This document shows positions 1 to 9,243 of a DNA stretch of 64,000 nucleotides, piece after piece. The notes beneath the pieces were generated by a model, which had not been told where the DNA came from, did no database searches, and saw only the letters and a list, made by a program, of their open reading frames with translations. Location: assembly GCA_963734635.1 (NCBI GenBank), contig CAVTIA010000003.1, positions 1,054,001 to 1,118,000 on the forward strand, in the 5' to 3' direction. The translations under genes were made by a program, and so were the position numbers. The DNA is from DATCJA01 sp963734635 (lineage in GTDB: Bacteria; Acidobacteriota; Vicinamibacteria; Vicinamibacterales; UBA2999). Each line of letters begins with the position of its first letter. Position 1 is the first letter of the stretch.

Positions 1-731
1 TGCTGGCAGCACTGAGTCTGGTCCCGTTGTACGAGCGCCTCACAATCTGGGTGGTGCCCAGCCTTTATCTCGGGATAGCGTTGTGTGCCGATGCCGGCAT
101 CAGGGCCGGGCGAAATGCGTACCGTCAACGTCGTCATGTCCGCACCGCAACAGCGGCGCTCGTCACCGCCGCGGTGCTGTGGCTCTGCGGCGACGTCGCG
201 GCGGAAGGGTGGCGCGCCATCCAGATTGCCCGGCCAGACAACAGCAACCATCAGCTCGACGATCGGATGGCCGTCGAATGGCTCCTCGCACAGCGTGAGC
301 GCGGAGACGTCGTGCTCACAACGCGACTTGCGCTGCCTGCGGTGTGGTGGTACGCCCGCGCGCCAGTTTCGCCGCCGACGCTCGGTGGCTTCTTGCGCGA
401 TCGCATCCCGATCCTCGAGGTCGACCACGTTGAACCGGGACGCGGCTGTCACAGTGACGAGCTGCGCGGCGCGCTTCTTACGTACCGTCGAGCGCTCGTC
501 TACCTCGGGTTTCGCTTCGACGATGTGCCACCGCGGTTCGACGACTTTCTGTTGCAGGAACTGCGCAGCATCGGACGCGTGACGGAATCTCGACGTTTTC
601 CCGGCGTCACGCGTGCGCTCGTCGTGGATCTCGTCCCACCGCGACAGGAATCCGCTCGTGCCACGGTCCTTCTCGACTCCCCCACCTCCACAACGGGCTG
701 TATATCCGTGCAACCCGCGAGGCGCTGGTGA
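1..731 (+). CDS. C-terminal part of a GT-C-like membrane glycosyltransferase (5' end outside window)
   Basis: The reading frame is open from the first bases of the window, so the gene begins upstream; the TTG at 27 is not a real start. The visible part has a hydrophobic segment near the left edge, another around residues 42-57, and then a soluble domain with few recognisable motifs. This architecture is common at the C-terminus of polytopic GT-C sugar transferases that use lipid-linked donors. The stop overlaps the GTG start of the next gene by four bases, which ties it to the operon of membrane transferase, GT2 and methyltransferases that follows. The enzymatic assignment is inferred from context and shape only. 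Confidence 0.5.
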   Translation, partial: LAALSLVPLYERLTIWVVPSLYLGIALCADAGIRAGRNAYRQRRHVRTATAALVTAAVLWLCGDVAAEGWRAIQIARPDNSNHQLDDRMAVEWLLAQRERGDVVLTTRLALPAVWWYARAPVSPPTLGGFLRDRIPILEVDHVEPGRGCHSDELRGALLTYRRALVYLGFRFDDVPPRFDDFLLQELRSIGRVTESRRFPGVTRALVVDLVPPRQESARATVLLDSPTSTTGCISVQPARRW

Positions 732-2570
732 GCTTCTGGAAAGGGCGAGCGGCTCGTTCGGGAATCTGTCTGGTCCTCTGGCTGGCCACCGGCGCCTATC
801 TTCTTCCGTTTGTCGACCGCGGGTGGATCGCGCACGACGATGGAATGTTGGGCCAGGCTGCCGAGCGGGTAATGGTTGGAGAGCTTCCGCATCGGGACTT
901 TTTCGATCCGTACACAGGCGCCCTCGGGTACCTGCATGCGCTCGGATTCAAAATTCTCGGTGTCCAGCTGGTATCGCTTCGGTGGCTGCTGTTTGCCGCG
1001 ACCCTGGCATGGGTGCCGGTTGTTTACTTGCTCGCGGCGCGTTTCGTGCCGCCAACAAGCGCGGCGCTCGTCACGGCGGTCGCCGTCGCGTGGAGCGTTC
1101 CGAACTACTTCGCCAGCATGCCGTCGTACTACAACCTGTTCCTCGCGACGTTCGGGTACTGCGGCGCTGTTTCGTCACATCGAACGAGGAGGCCGGCGCT
1201 GGCTGGTACTGGCCGGCTGCTGCGGCGGTGTGTCGTTTCTCGTGAAGTCGGTGGGGATCTTCTTTCTCGTTGCGGGCGGTCTATTCCTGTTGTTTCGAGC
1301 GCAGATCCAGAGCCGTCGGGATGCGGAGGCGGACAATCGGCCGAGCACGGGTTTTCTCCTGCTGGAAACAGCCGGTTGTCTCGTCCTGGTCATGGCACTG
1401 GTGGCGATGTTGGGCGAGCGACGCACTGTGATGGACGTATTGCACTTCGTCGTCCCGCTCACGGCCGTGGTGGCGGTCCTTCTGTGGTGCGAGTGGCGCG
1501 AGGGTCGCGGAGATTTCAAGACGCGAATCCGACGTGCGTGGGCACTGCTCGGGCCGTTCGCCGCCGGAGCCATCGCGCCGGTAGCCATTTTTCTCGTGCC
1601 CTTTACCGCCACTGGCAGCCTTGACGCCGTCGCGGACGGGGTTTTGGGGGCCCTCGAGCGCCGCTTCGGTCAGGCGGAGCGTGCACTGCCCGAGCTCGGG
1701 GACATGGTGTGGGCGCTTCCCTATGGTGCGGCCCTCGTCGCAATCGCTCTCGGTCTGCATGCTCGCTGGAGCGTTATCGCGGCGCTTGCAGCCGGGCTGG
1801 CACTGCTTGCGGGCCTCGCGACGCTCGATCAGCAGTCCTCGTATCTCGCGTTGTGGAATTCCGTCCGGTTTCTGCCTCTATTCGTGATGCTGGCCGGCTG
1901 CGTCCTGCTGGTCGGTCGGCCGCTGGCGCTTTCATCGCCAAGACGCGAACAGGCCTTCCTGCTATTGGTGGTAATGGCCGCGATTGGTATGGTGCAGTTT
2001 CCATTTTCCGCCCCGATCTACTTCTGCTACACCGCACCGATCCTGGCTCTTGCTGCGGTACCCGTGGCCAGCCTGGGAGCGCGTCCGCTTCACCTCACAA
2101 TGCTGCTGGGGTACCTCGCCTTTGCGGTGATGTCTCTGAATGTCGGCTATGCCTGGAACATCGGCGTCGTCCATCAATCCGGATATGCGGTCACCGACGC
2201 CAGGCCGCTGACACGGTCACGACTACGCATCCCTCCAGATGACGCATTTGAGTACCTGGGTCTCGTGAGCGCGATACGGACACGCATTCGGTCGGGGGAG
2301 TACGTGTACGCGACTCCTGACTGTCCCGAGGTGTACTTTCTCTCGGGCACACGGAATCCGACAGGTGACTTGTACGAGTTTCTCCGAGGTCCTCGACGCG
2401 GCGTCACGGAAACGCTGGAGTTGATTGAGCACCATCGCATAAATCTGATCGTGATCAATCGCATGCCATTTTTTTCCGGGCCTATCGATCCCGCACTTGA
2501 AATGGCCCTCGAGTCGCGCTTCCCTCAAAGTGCAGTGGTGGGGCGCTTTGTGGTTCGGTGGAGAGTATGA
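728..2570 (+). pseudogene. GT-C-like polytopic membrane protein, frameshifted
   Basis: It starts at GTG 728, inside the upstream stop (GTGA). The first 144 or so codons encode a membrane segment followed by a short acidic stretch (AHDDGMLGQAAERV) and FFDPYTG, as in ArnT/PMT-type GT-C enzymes. The frame then breaks near 1158: the protein continues without loss in the +1 frame (TAALFRHIERG) to the stop at 2570. One extra base in the GGG/GT run would explain it. Restored length is about 613 residues with roughly ten membrane helices and a short soluble C-terminal domain. It probably transfers a sugar from a polyprenyl carrier. The break may be a sequencing error, because nothing else in the gene is damaged. 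Confidence 0.6.
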
Positions 2571-3166
2571 GATTGCCGGCGGATGTCCTCGCGAGCGCGA
2601 GCGCCTATCGCGTCTGGCAGATGCCGTTCGCGGGGCAGAAGTTTGCGCCGATTCTGAGACACAATGATCTCGGGACCGCCCGCCGCGTGCTTGATGTTGG
2701 CTGCGGCCCAGGCACGAACACAGGCTATTTTGGAACGGCAGACTATCTGGGCCTTGACATCAATGAGTCGTACGTCGCGTACGCGCGCCGTCGATACCGC
2801 CGCAGGTTCCTGACGGCAGACGTGTGTCGATACACCGGCGAAGGTGATGGTCGGTTCGACTTCATCCTGATCAACAGCTTCCTGCACCACGTCGAGGACG
2901 CCGCGGCAGTGGACATTTTGAGGCGACTGGCACGGCTGCTCGATCCGCACGGATTCGTGCACATACTCGACCTCGTGCTTCCGGTTGATCCAGGCGTCGC
3001 GAGATTTCTTGCACGAAATGACCGAGGGGCTTTTCCCCGCGTGACCAGCCGCTGGCAGGCCATGTTCGAAGATGTTTTCCGGGGTGTTGTGTTCGAGCCC
3101 TATCGACTGACGCTCGGCGGCGTGACGCTCTGGCAGATGGTGTATTTCAAAGGGGGACCGAGATGA
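2567..3166 (+). CDS. class I SAM-dependent methyltransferase
   Basis: A protein of 199 residues with a classic motif I near the N-terminus (VLDVGCGPGTNTGYF), an acidic motif II (YLGLDIN), and a motif IV/V region (FDFILINSFLHHVED) like that of small-molecule methyltransferases. The ATG at 2567 overlaps the upstream stop (ATGA) and is preferred to an in-frame GTG nine bases upstream. The downstream GT2 gene overlaps in the same way. Sitting between membrane and GT2 glycosyltransferases, it probably methylates a sugar or lipid carrier intermediate; the substrate cannot be read from the sequence. Confidence 0.85.
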   Translation: MRLPADVLASASAYRVWQMPFAGQKFAPILRHNDLGTARRVLDVGCGPGTNTGYFGTADYLGLDINESYVAYARRRYRRRFLTADVCRYTGEGDGRFDFILINSFLHHVEDAAAVDILRRLARLLDPHGFVHILDLVLPVDPGVARFLARNDRGAFPRVTSRWQAMFEDVFRGVVFEPYRLTLGGVTLWQMVYFKGGPR

Positions 3167-4125
3167 GCGCCTTACCCCGTGTGTCGGTCGCGGTGCCCTT
3201 GTTCAACGAGGAGCACGTGCTGCCTGAGTTGCTGCGGCGGATCTCGAACGTCGTGGACGAACTTCCCGGGGGACCCCACGAAATCGTCGTCGTGAACGAT
3301 GGCAGCAGCGATGGCACATTCGATCGGCTCGCACAACTCGCGGCCGACGATGGACGAGTCATCGTGGTCTCGCTCTCACGTAACTTCGGCCATCAGGCGG
3401 CACTCAGCGCGGCTCTCGATTACGCAACAGGCGATGTGGTCGTCGTGATGGACGGCGACCTGCAGGATCCGCCGGAAGCCATTCCGCAGCTGCTCGAGGA
3501 ACATTCGAAGGGCTTCGATGTCGTTTATGTTCGTCGGGTGCGACGGAAGGAGGGGTGGGTACTTCGCGCCTGCTACTTCGTCTTCTATCGGATGCTGGCT
3601 CTGGTTGCGGCTGTCCGTCTCCCTGTTGATGCGGGCGACTTCGCGCTCCTCTCCCGGCGGGTCGTGGAAGCGCTGAAGCAAATTCCCGAGCATCAGCGGT
3701 ATTTGCGCGGGTTGCGAACCTGGGTGGGGTTTCGCCAAACCGGTGTGGCGGTGGAACGCGCGGCGCGTCATGCAGGCCGCTCGAAGTACAGCACATGGAG
3801 GCTGTTGAAGCTCGCACTGGACGGGCTGTTGTCCTTCTCAATGGCGCCGCTCCGTGCCGCGGCGGCTCTCGGGCTCCTGGTCATCGGGAGCTCGACGCTG
3901 TTCGCAGCCTACGCCGTCTACGTGAGGCTCATCGGGGGACGCACGCCTGAAGGCTTTACCATGCTCATCGTCGTCATGACATTCATGTCGGGCGTGCAAC
4001 TGCTGTTTCTCGGAGTCATCGGCGAGTATCTGGGCCGCGTGTACGACGAGGTGAAAGGCCGCCCGCAGTACTTTGTAGACCGAGTGGTGCGAGCACCGAC
4101 GCGCCCGGCAGTTCATGGTTCCTGA
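3163..4125 (+). CDS. GT2 family glycosyltransferase (GtrB/DPM1-like)
   Basis: A protein of 320 residues. The N-terminus has the GT-A nucleotide-sugar fold with VSVAVPLFNEE, VVNDGSSDGT, and the metal-binding DGDLQDPPE, as in polyprenyl-phosphate hexose synthases. Two C-terminal hydrophobic segments (about residues 225-250 and 265-290) match the GtrB/ArnC layout. Family members transfer a sugar from UDP- or GDP-sugar to undecaprenyl or dolichyl phosphate at the cytoplasmic face, which supplies GT-C enzymes such as the two upstream. ATGA overlap with the previous gene and an 11-base overlap with the next support one transcript. Confidence 0.9.
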   Translation: MSALPRVSVAVPLFNEEHVLPELLRRISNVVDELPGGPHEIVVVNDGSSDGTFDRLAQLAADDGRVIVVSLSRNFGHQAALSAALDYATGDVVVVMDGDLQDPPEAIPQLLEEHSKGFDVVYVRRVRRKEGWVLRACYFVFYRMLALVAAVRLPVDAGDFALLSRRVVEALKQIPEHQRYLRGLRTWVGFRQTGVAVERAARHAGRSKYSTWRLLKLALDGLLSFSMAPLRAAAALGLLVIGSSTLFAAYAVYVRLIGGRTPEGFTMLIVVMTFMSGVQLLFLGVIGEYLGRVYDEVKGRPQYFVDRVVRAPTRPAVHGS

Positions 4126-4858
4126 GTACGCGCAGCGTTACCGCGACCTGTACCAGCAGCATTGGTGGTGGAGGGCACGCGAGGCTCTGCTCGTTCGCAC
4201 GCTCGAACATCTCAGTCCGCCTGAAGGATGGGATGCCATTCTCGACGTTGGATGCGGTGACGGTCTGTTCTTCGGGCAACTGCAGCGATTCGGCGCTACG
4301 CTCGAAGGCGTCGAAGGTGACCCCAGCCTGGTCTCTGAGAACGGGCCGTGGCGTCGGCACATACACGTTCGACCGTTCGATTCGAGCTTTCAGCCCGCGA
4401 GTGGGTATTCGCTGATCCTGATGCTCGACATCCTGGAGCATCTCGCCGATCCACTATCCGCGCTCCAGCATGCCGTTCGACTTCTCGAGCCTCGGGGCCG
4501 GATCCTGCTGACGGTGCCCGCATTCGAGGTGCTGTGGACCTCGCACGATGATTACAACGAACATCGGACGCGGTTCACCAGGGCCCGGTTTGCGCGCCTG
4601 GCGCGCGAGGCGGGGATGCGCATCGACTCGACCCGCTACTTCTTTTACTGGACCTGCCCGGTGAAGCTTGCACAGCGACTGAAGGAGCGTTTCCTACCGG
4701 GCGTGCCCGCGCCGGCCGGAATTCCTCCGCGCTGGGCGAACAAGGCGCTCTATCTGGCGTCGCGACTCGAACAGACATTGCTCGAGCCGTTTCCGATCCC
4801 GTTCGGCAGCTCTTTGCTGATTGTCGGCGGGCGCGCCGGCGATCCGTTCAAGTCTTAA
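4115..4858 (+). CDS. class I SAM-dependent methyltransferase
   Basis: A protein of 247 residues with motif I ILDVGCGDGLFFGQL at about residue 42 and a conserved LILMLDILEHLADP / GRILLTVPAF region, typical of UbiE/Coq5-like methyltransferases found in polysaccharide clusters. The ATG at 4115 lies 11 bases inside the GT2 gene. It is the last gene of the operon; the intergenic region after it holds the BlaI palindrome. The N-terminal Tyr/Trp-rich stretch (YAQRYRDLYQQHWWW) is common to methyltransferases paired with GT2 enzymes. The substrate is unknown. Confidence 0.85.
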   Translation: MVPEYAQRYRDLYQQHWWWRAREALLVRTLEHLSPPEGWDAILDVGCGDGLFFGQLQRFGATLEGVEGDPSLVSENGPWRRHIHVRPFDSSFQPASGYSLILMLDILEHLADPLSALQHAVRLLEPRGRILLTVPAFEVLWTSHDDYNEHRTRFTRARFARLAREAGMRIDSTRYFFYWTCPVKLAQRLKERFLPGVPAPAGIPPRWANKALYLASRLEQTLLEPFPIPFGSSLLIVGGRAGDPFKS

Positions 4859-4901
4859 TTCTTTAGTTGAGTCGTCCTGCGGGAAGTGTTACAGTGCCGT
4901 C

Positions 4902-4923
4902 ATCTCTTAAATATTTAAGAGAT
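4902..4923. promoter_or_regulatory. 22-bp perfect palindrome, probable BlaI operator
   Basis: The half-site ATCTCTTAAAT is followed directly by its exact reverse complement, making a gap-free dyad 17 bases upstream of the BlaI start codon. BlaI/MecI/CopY dimers bind palindromes in their own promoters, so autorepression is the natural reading. The sequence is far more AT-rich than its surroundings. Its half-site is not the TACA/TGTA of staphylococcal BlaI, so the assignment rests on position and symmetry. Confidence 0.7.
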
Positions 4924-4939
4924 CAGATGGGAGAGTTGG

Positions 4940-5314
4940 ATGCCGCGCAGACCGTCACGGAGCCTGACCGACGCTGAAGCACGTGTCATGGCGGTCCTGT
5001 GGGAAAGCCAGAAAGCGAGCGTTGCGGACGTGGTCCGCGCACTCAGCAAGCGGCGGGCCGTGAGTTACAGCACCATCCAGACGATTCTCCGCATCCTCGA
5101 AACGAAAGGGTACGTCGCTCACGACAAGGTCGCGCGGGCGTTCATCTACCGCCCGCTGGTCGATGAGCGTCAGGCTCGGCGACGCGCCCTCCGACACCTC
5201 GCCTCGCGGCTCTTCAAGGGCTCGACCAGCTTGCTCGTGTTGAACGTGCTGGAGGACGAGCGAATCGATCCGGACGAACTGCGGCAGATGAAGAAGCTGA
5301 TCGAAGACGCATGA
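4940..5314 (+). CDS. BlaI/MecI/CopY family transcriptional repressor
   Basis: A protein of 124 residues with the family's N-terminal winged helix (LTDAEARVMAVLWE, then SYSTIQTILRILETKGYV with the recognition helix) and a C-terminal helical dimerisation part (DERIDPDELRQMKKLIEDA). The length matches the family. ATG 4940 has a GGGAGA ribosome site. Repressors of this family are inactivated when a partner M56 membrane peptidase senses a signal. That partner starts ten bases downstream. The palindrome at 4902-4923 is the likely operator. Confidence 0.93.
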   Translation: MPRRPSRSLTDAEARVMAVLWESQKASVADVVRALSKRRAVSYSTIQTILRILETKGYVAHDKVARAFIYRPLVDERQARRRALRHLASRLFKGSTSLLVLNVLEDERIDPDELRQMKKLIEDA

Positions 5315-5324
5315 GGAGCACCGC

Positions 5325-6764
5325 GTGGAACTGATCCTGAATTGGCTGTGGCAGGGTGGAGTCGTCGCAGTCGCGGCCGCCGGCATCCTCCGCGTGATCT
5401 CGCCGGCCTGCACCCTCGCGCGCTATTGCGCGGTGTGGTCTGCGTGCGCGGCCGTGCTCGTGCTGCCGGTCATCCCGCTTGTCTGGGCCGCGGCTTCGCC
5501 AGAAGTAGCGCCGGCTGGTCCCACGCGCGTCGTGACCATTCCGATGTCGGACGCCTGGTGGACATCGCCCGCGGTGGCACTCGCCGTATGGATGGTCTGG
5601 TTTACCGTTCAGGCCATCCGCGTCGGCGCAGCGATAGGCGCCGTCCGCCGTGCGAAGCAAGAGTGCGAACGGTTTCCACCCCGACTCGAAGCCCGACTGC
5701 CGCACTGGACGCGCTTGAGCGCGACCGGGCGTCGGGCGCGACTGGTACTGTCGGACCGCGTGAGCGCCGCCGCAGTGCTCGGCGGAACGTCTCCCTTGAT
5801 TGCGGTTGCGCCTCCCCTCCTCGACCATCTAGGAGACGCTGACCTCGATCGGGTCGTTATTCACGAATGGGCGCACGTACAGCGCCGCGACGACGTCGCC
5901 CAGGTCGTGCAGTTGCTGATTCGTATGATTGCGGGTTGGCATCCCGCGATGTGGTGGCTCGAGCGCCAACTGCATCTCGAGCGGGAAGTCGCATGCGACG
6001 AAATCGTGGTGGGCGTCACGGGTTCCGCGAAGGAATACGCGACCTGCCTCACCTCAATCGCCAGCCTCCCGATTACCGCAGTGCGCCGGTTGCCCGTGGT
6101 GGCAGCCGCGTCGCGCTCAGGGTTGCGCCACCGGATTGTCCGGATCCTGACGACTCGTCGGAGGGCGACGCGGTTATGGTGGGCAACGGCAGTCATGGGC
6201 GCGCTGTCGGTCGGCGTGGTTGCGGTCGGCGTCGGGAATCTACGAGTCGTTCGTACTGCGCTCTCGATGCCTTCTGTGTCCGACGCGGTAACCGTGCATG
6301 CGACCGACGTCGATGCGACGCCGGATCGTATTGCGATCCAAGCGAGCACGGACGCGCTTCGCGCAGCTCCGGCAACACCAATGCGCGTTCGAACGGCTGT
6401 GCGAGCACCATCCAGTCTGGAACGGCGCGTCGACAGGTCGGACACCGGGCTCCCTGTGGAACCGGTGCGGGAGACCGAAACATCCGCTCCCACTGAAACC
6501 GCACAACGGTTGGCGAGCCAGCCCGTTGCGGCGGTCATGCTCCTTCCGGTCATCACGGTTGCGCCGCTCGCGCCGCCACGTGCGCCGGTGAGCATGGCTC
6601 CAACCGGGCCCGATAGATCAGCGACGACCGCTGACGCTGCACGCGCCCCGTGGAGCGCCGCTGCGGATGCGGGCAAAGCCGTCGGTCGCACGTCCGAAGA
6701 CGCAGCGGCCGCCGCCGCCCGGTTCTTCACCAGGTTCGGCAAGACGGTCGCCAGTTCCTTCTGA
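5325..6764 (+). CDS. M56 family membrane metallopeptidase (BlaR1-like)
   Basis: A protein of 479 residues starting at GTG 5325 with GAGGA upstream. It has N-terminal membrane helices (residues 10-65 and 80-105), then the zinc-peptidase region with VVIHEWAH (HExxH near residue 180) and the downstream LEREVACDEIVV motif with its third-ligand Glu, then one more helix. The C-terminal 150 residues are an Ala/Pro/Thr-rich extracytoplasmic tail rather than the penicillin-binding sensor of true BlaR1, so the signal is not necessarily a beta-lactam. In this family, signal-triggered cleavage of the BlaI partner derepresses the operon. The next gene follows after ten bases. Confidence 0.9.
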   Translation: MELILNWLWQGGVVAVAAAGILRVISPACTLARYCAVWSACAAVLVLPVIPLVWAAASPEVAPAGPTRVVTIPMSDAWWTSPAVALAVWMVWFTVQAIRVGAAIGAVRRAKQECERFPPRLEARLPHWTRLSATGRRARLVLSDRVSAAAVLGGTSPLIAVAPPLLDHLGDADLDRVVIHEWAHVQRRDDVAQVVQLLIRMIAGWHPAMWWLERQLHLEREVACDEIVVGVTGSAKEYATCLTSIASLPITAVRRLPVVAAASRSGLRHRIVRILTTRRRATRLWWATAVMGALSVGVVAVGVGNLRVVRTALSMPSVSDAVTVHATDVDATPDRIAIQASTDALRAAPATPMRVRTAVRAPSSLERRVDRSDTGLPVEPVRETETSAPTETAQRLASQPVAAVMLLPVITVAPLAPPRAPVSMAPTGPDRSATTADAARAPWSAAADAGKAVGRTSEDAAAAAARFFTRFGKTVASSF

Positions 6765-6774
6765 CGCTCATCAC

Positions 6775-8325
6775 GTGCGCGTACATATCATCAATCCCAG
6801 CGACGTCTCGTTCGGAACGGCCGTCATCACACCACGTTGGCTGTACGTGTTGGCGGCAGCGACCCCACCACGCTTCGGAAGGCCTCTGATCGCGGACGAG
6901 ACACTGGAGCCCTTTGACGTTGCCGGCGTCGCGCCGGGCGACACTGTGGGGATCGGTATCCACACGGGGAACGCCCTCCGCGGTTATACCCTCGGCCGGC
7001 TCGCGCGGGCGCGCGGGGCGATTGTCGTATTCGGTGGCATTCACGCAACGTTGTTTCCGGACGAGGTACGCAAATACGGGGATGCTCACGCTGTCGTGAG
7101 CGGAGACGGGGATCTCGTGTGGCCGCGCGTCCTCAGCGACTGCGAAGCCGGAACACCGGCACCTTCGTACGATGGCGGCCGTATCGACGGTGCCGAGTTT
7201 TCATCTGCACGGTGGGAGCTGCTGCCCGATAACCGCTACATGTTGGGATCGGTGCAGACGGTGCGAGGGTGTCCGAAGCACTGCTCGTTCTGCTCGGTGT
7301 GGCGAACCGATGGGCAGAAACCGCGTCAGCGGCCAGTATCCGACGTCGTGCGGGAGATCGTGGTGCTTCGACGCAAAGGGTTCCGATTCGTCCTGCTCGC
7401 TGACGACAACTTCTACCCTGTCACCCTGGCCGACCTCGCAGCCGCCGACCGGCGCAGCGACAAGCAGCAGCTGCGGGCATTGACCGCGCTTCGGCGTGAC
7501 CGATTCGATTTGATGGAGCAGCTCGAGTGCTTACCCGCCGACATGGTGTTCTTCACACAAATCACGATGGAGGCGGCGGAGGATCCCGAGTTCCTGGCGG
7601 CGATGCGCCGGGCCAGAATCCGGGGGGCGCTCGTCGGTGTGGAATCGGTCACTCCCGAAGGCCTCAAGGCCGTGTACAAGGATTTCAACTACGCCGGCGA
7701 GGCGCTGGTCACGCGGTTGCGCACCTTCCGAACGCACGGTGTGCACGTGCTCGGGTCATTCATCTTCGGATTGCCGACCGACACAAACGGCACGTTCGAG
7801 GCGACCGTCGATCTGGCGCGGCGCAGCGGCGTGTCATTCGCCCAGTTCGTGATGCTCACCCCCTTTCCAGGCACGGTGGATTTCGCCAAGTGGGAAAAGG
7901 AGTCCGCCGACGTTCCGTCAATCGACGGCGTCCCGCTTACAAGGTACTGGCTCATTCCATCCGCGCAGCGCCCGAAAGTGTACGCGCCCCACCCGACGCT
8001 GTCAGCGGAGGAGATTCGGCGAGGTACGCAGCGCGTGTGGGACCGCTTCTATTCGCTCCCCGCCGTATGGCAGCGCTCCGCGTGTGTCCGCTCCATCCGC
8101 GCGCGTCTGGCGTTTGTGTTGATTTCGAAGCTGTACCGTCAGATGTACGCCAACACAGGCATTGCCACTGACAGCGCCCGCGTAGCGCGATCGGCGCGGC
8201 GTGCCCGGTGGCTGGCGAAAATCGCCCGGCGGCTATTTGTCGCCGCGCCGATGCCTAACCTCCCGGAGCCCGCCACGCTGTCTCCCGCCCGTACCCGCCC
8301 GATTCCCTTGCGTGTGGTGCCGTGA
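6775..8325 (+). CDS. B12-binding domain radical SAM protein
   Basis: A protein of 516 residues from GTG 6775; the open frame extends upstream into the M56 gene, but the protein-like sequence begins at VRVHIINPSD. The N-terminal third resembles a cobalamin-binding Rossmann domain (IVVFGGIHATLFPDE). It is followed by a radical SAM core with the cluster motif CPKHCSFC near residue 166 and conserved downstream strands (LLADDNFYP, GVESVTPEGL). The C-terminal helical region is typical of the class. Such enzymes methylate or rearrange unactivated carbons in lipids, antibiotics or cofactors. It lies within ten bases of the BlaI/M56 pair, which suggests regulation by them. Confidence 0.88.
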   Translation: MRVHIINPSDVSFGTAVITPRWLYVLAAATPPRFGRPLIADETLEPFDVAGVAPGDTVGIGIHTGNALRGYTLGRLARARGAIVVFGGIHATLFPDEVRKYGDAHAVVSGDGDLVWPRVLSDCEAGTPAPSYDGGRIDGAEFSSARWELLPDNRYMLGSVQTVRGCPKHCSFCSVWRTDGQKPRQRPVSDVVREIVVLRRKGFRFVLLADDNFYPVTLADLAAADRRSDKQQLRALTALRRDRFDLMEQLECLPADMVFFTQITMEAAEDPEFLAAMRRARIRGALVGVESVTPEGLKAVYKDFNYAGEALVTRLRTFRTHGVHVLGSFIFGLPTDTNGTFEATVDLARRSGVSFAQFVMLTPFPGTVDFAKWEKESADVPSIDGVPLTRYWLIPSAQRPKVYAPHPTLSAEEIRRGTQRVWDRFYSLPAVWQRSACVRSIRARLAFVLISKLYRQMYANTGIATDSARVARSARRARWLAKIARRLFVAAPMPNLPEPATLSPARTRPIPLRVVP

Positions 8326-9053
8326 TGAACGCGACACGCACCGTCGGATACACGCCAAGCATTCCCGCCCGATACGCGTCCATTGCAGGTCTCGCAGGGG
8401 TTCTAGCCTTGACGGCGTCGCCAGTGCAAACGGCTGGCGCGAGCATGCCGAGTCCTGCGACGCTCTCGGCTTTGGAGATGTTCCTGTCGCGGCCGACAGA
8501 TGTGCATCCGTATCGAGCGTCGCGACGGCTGGAGGCCTCCGGCAGCGGGCAGCGCGGCTGGTTGGACGTCCACACCGACTTCACCGTGGCGTCCGGGCTG
8601 ACGTACGAAGTCACGGCCGAAGGTGGCTCGGGGTACATTCGCACGCGCGTCCTTCGTTCGCTGCTCAACGAGGAACAGCGCCTCATCGCGCAGGGAAAGG
8701 AGTCCACGGTCGCGATCTCGACAAGCAACTACGACTTCCGACCGGAAGGCGTCAACGACGAAGGACTGGCCGTCGTAAGCCTGCGACCTCTTCGAAAGGA
8801 TCGTTCGCTCATCAACGGGCGCATGTTCCTGACGATTCTCAACGGTGATCTGGTGCGCGTCGAGGGCCGCCTTGCCAAAAATCCATCTTTCTGGCTGGCT
8901 CGCGTGAACGTCGTGCGATCGTATCAACGCATTGAGGGTGCCGTCATGCCTGTGTCGCTGGAGACAGACGGACGCCTGCGGTTGCTGGGCTCGTCGTCGC
9001 TCCGCATGACCTACCGTTACTGGCAGATCGACGAACGTCCAGTGCGACATTGA
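8325..9053 (+). CDS. exported protein of unknown function, LolA-like fold suspected
   Basis: A protein of 242 residues with a signal peptide (IAGLAGVLALTASPVQTAGA). The mature part alternates short beta strands in the pattern of LolA/outer-membrane lipoprotein-sorting relatives, ending with PSFWLARVNVVRSYQRI, then VMPVSLETDGRL and MTYRYWQID. ATG 8325 (or GTG 8322) overlaps the radical SAM stop, so it belongs to the BlaI operon as its last gene. I recognise the overall shape but not a named family. A periplasmic lipid- or glycan-handling role would fit the context but is unproven. Confidence 0.7.
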   Translation: MNATRTVGYTPSIPARYASIAGLAGVLALTASPVQTAGASMPSPATLSALEMFLSRPTDVHPYRASRRLEASGSGQRGWLDVHTDFTVASGLTYEVTAEGGSGYIRTRVLRSLLNEEQRLIAQGKESTVAISTSNYDFRPEGVNDEGLAVVSLRPLRKDRSLINGRMFLTILNGDLVRVEGRLAKNPSFWLARVNVVRSYQRIEGAVMPVSLETDGRLRLLGSSSLRMTYRYWQIDERPVRH

Positions 9054-9195
9054 TTGACCGACCTGCATCGCCCTCGTCGTGATTCTTGCGGCAGGGCCTG
9101 CTCGGTCGCCGCGTGGCCGGGACGGAGCCGAGGTGAATTCTCAACACGTGATCGCCCGCGCGTGCTAAGGTACAAGTGAAAGCTGTTCTGAGCCT

Positions 9196-9243
9196 CCCGC
9201 AATTCGGCGGGTTCCTCACCATGGCCTTGCCTAGGAGGAACCC
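9196..9243 (+). promoter_or_regulatory. mutually exclusive hairpins covering a Shine-Dalgarno site
   Basis: GGGTTCCTC at 9209-9217 is exactly complementary to GAGGAACCC at 9235-9243. The second arm contains most of the AGGAGG ribosome site (9233-9238) and ends right before the TTG start at 9244. A smaller hairpin, CCCGC (9196-9200) with GCGGG (9207-9211), uses part of the first arm and so competes with the sequestering stem. This is the layout of a translational switch or thermosensor controlling the small ORF and the omega-like gene behind it. The pairing is read directly; regulation is inferred. Confidence 0.5.
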
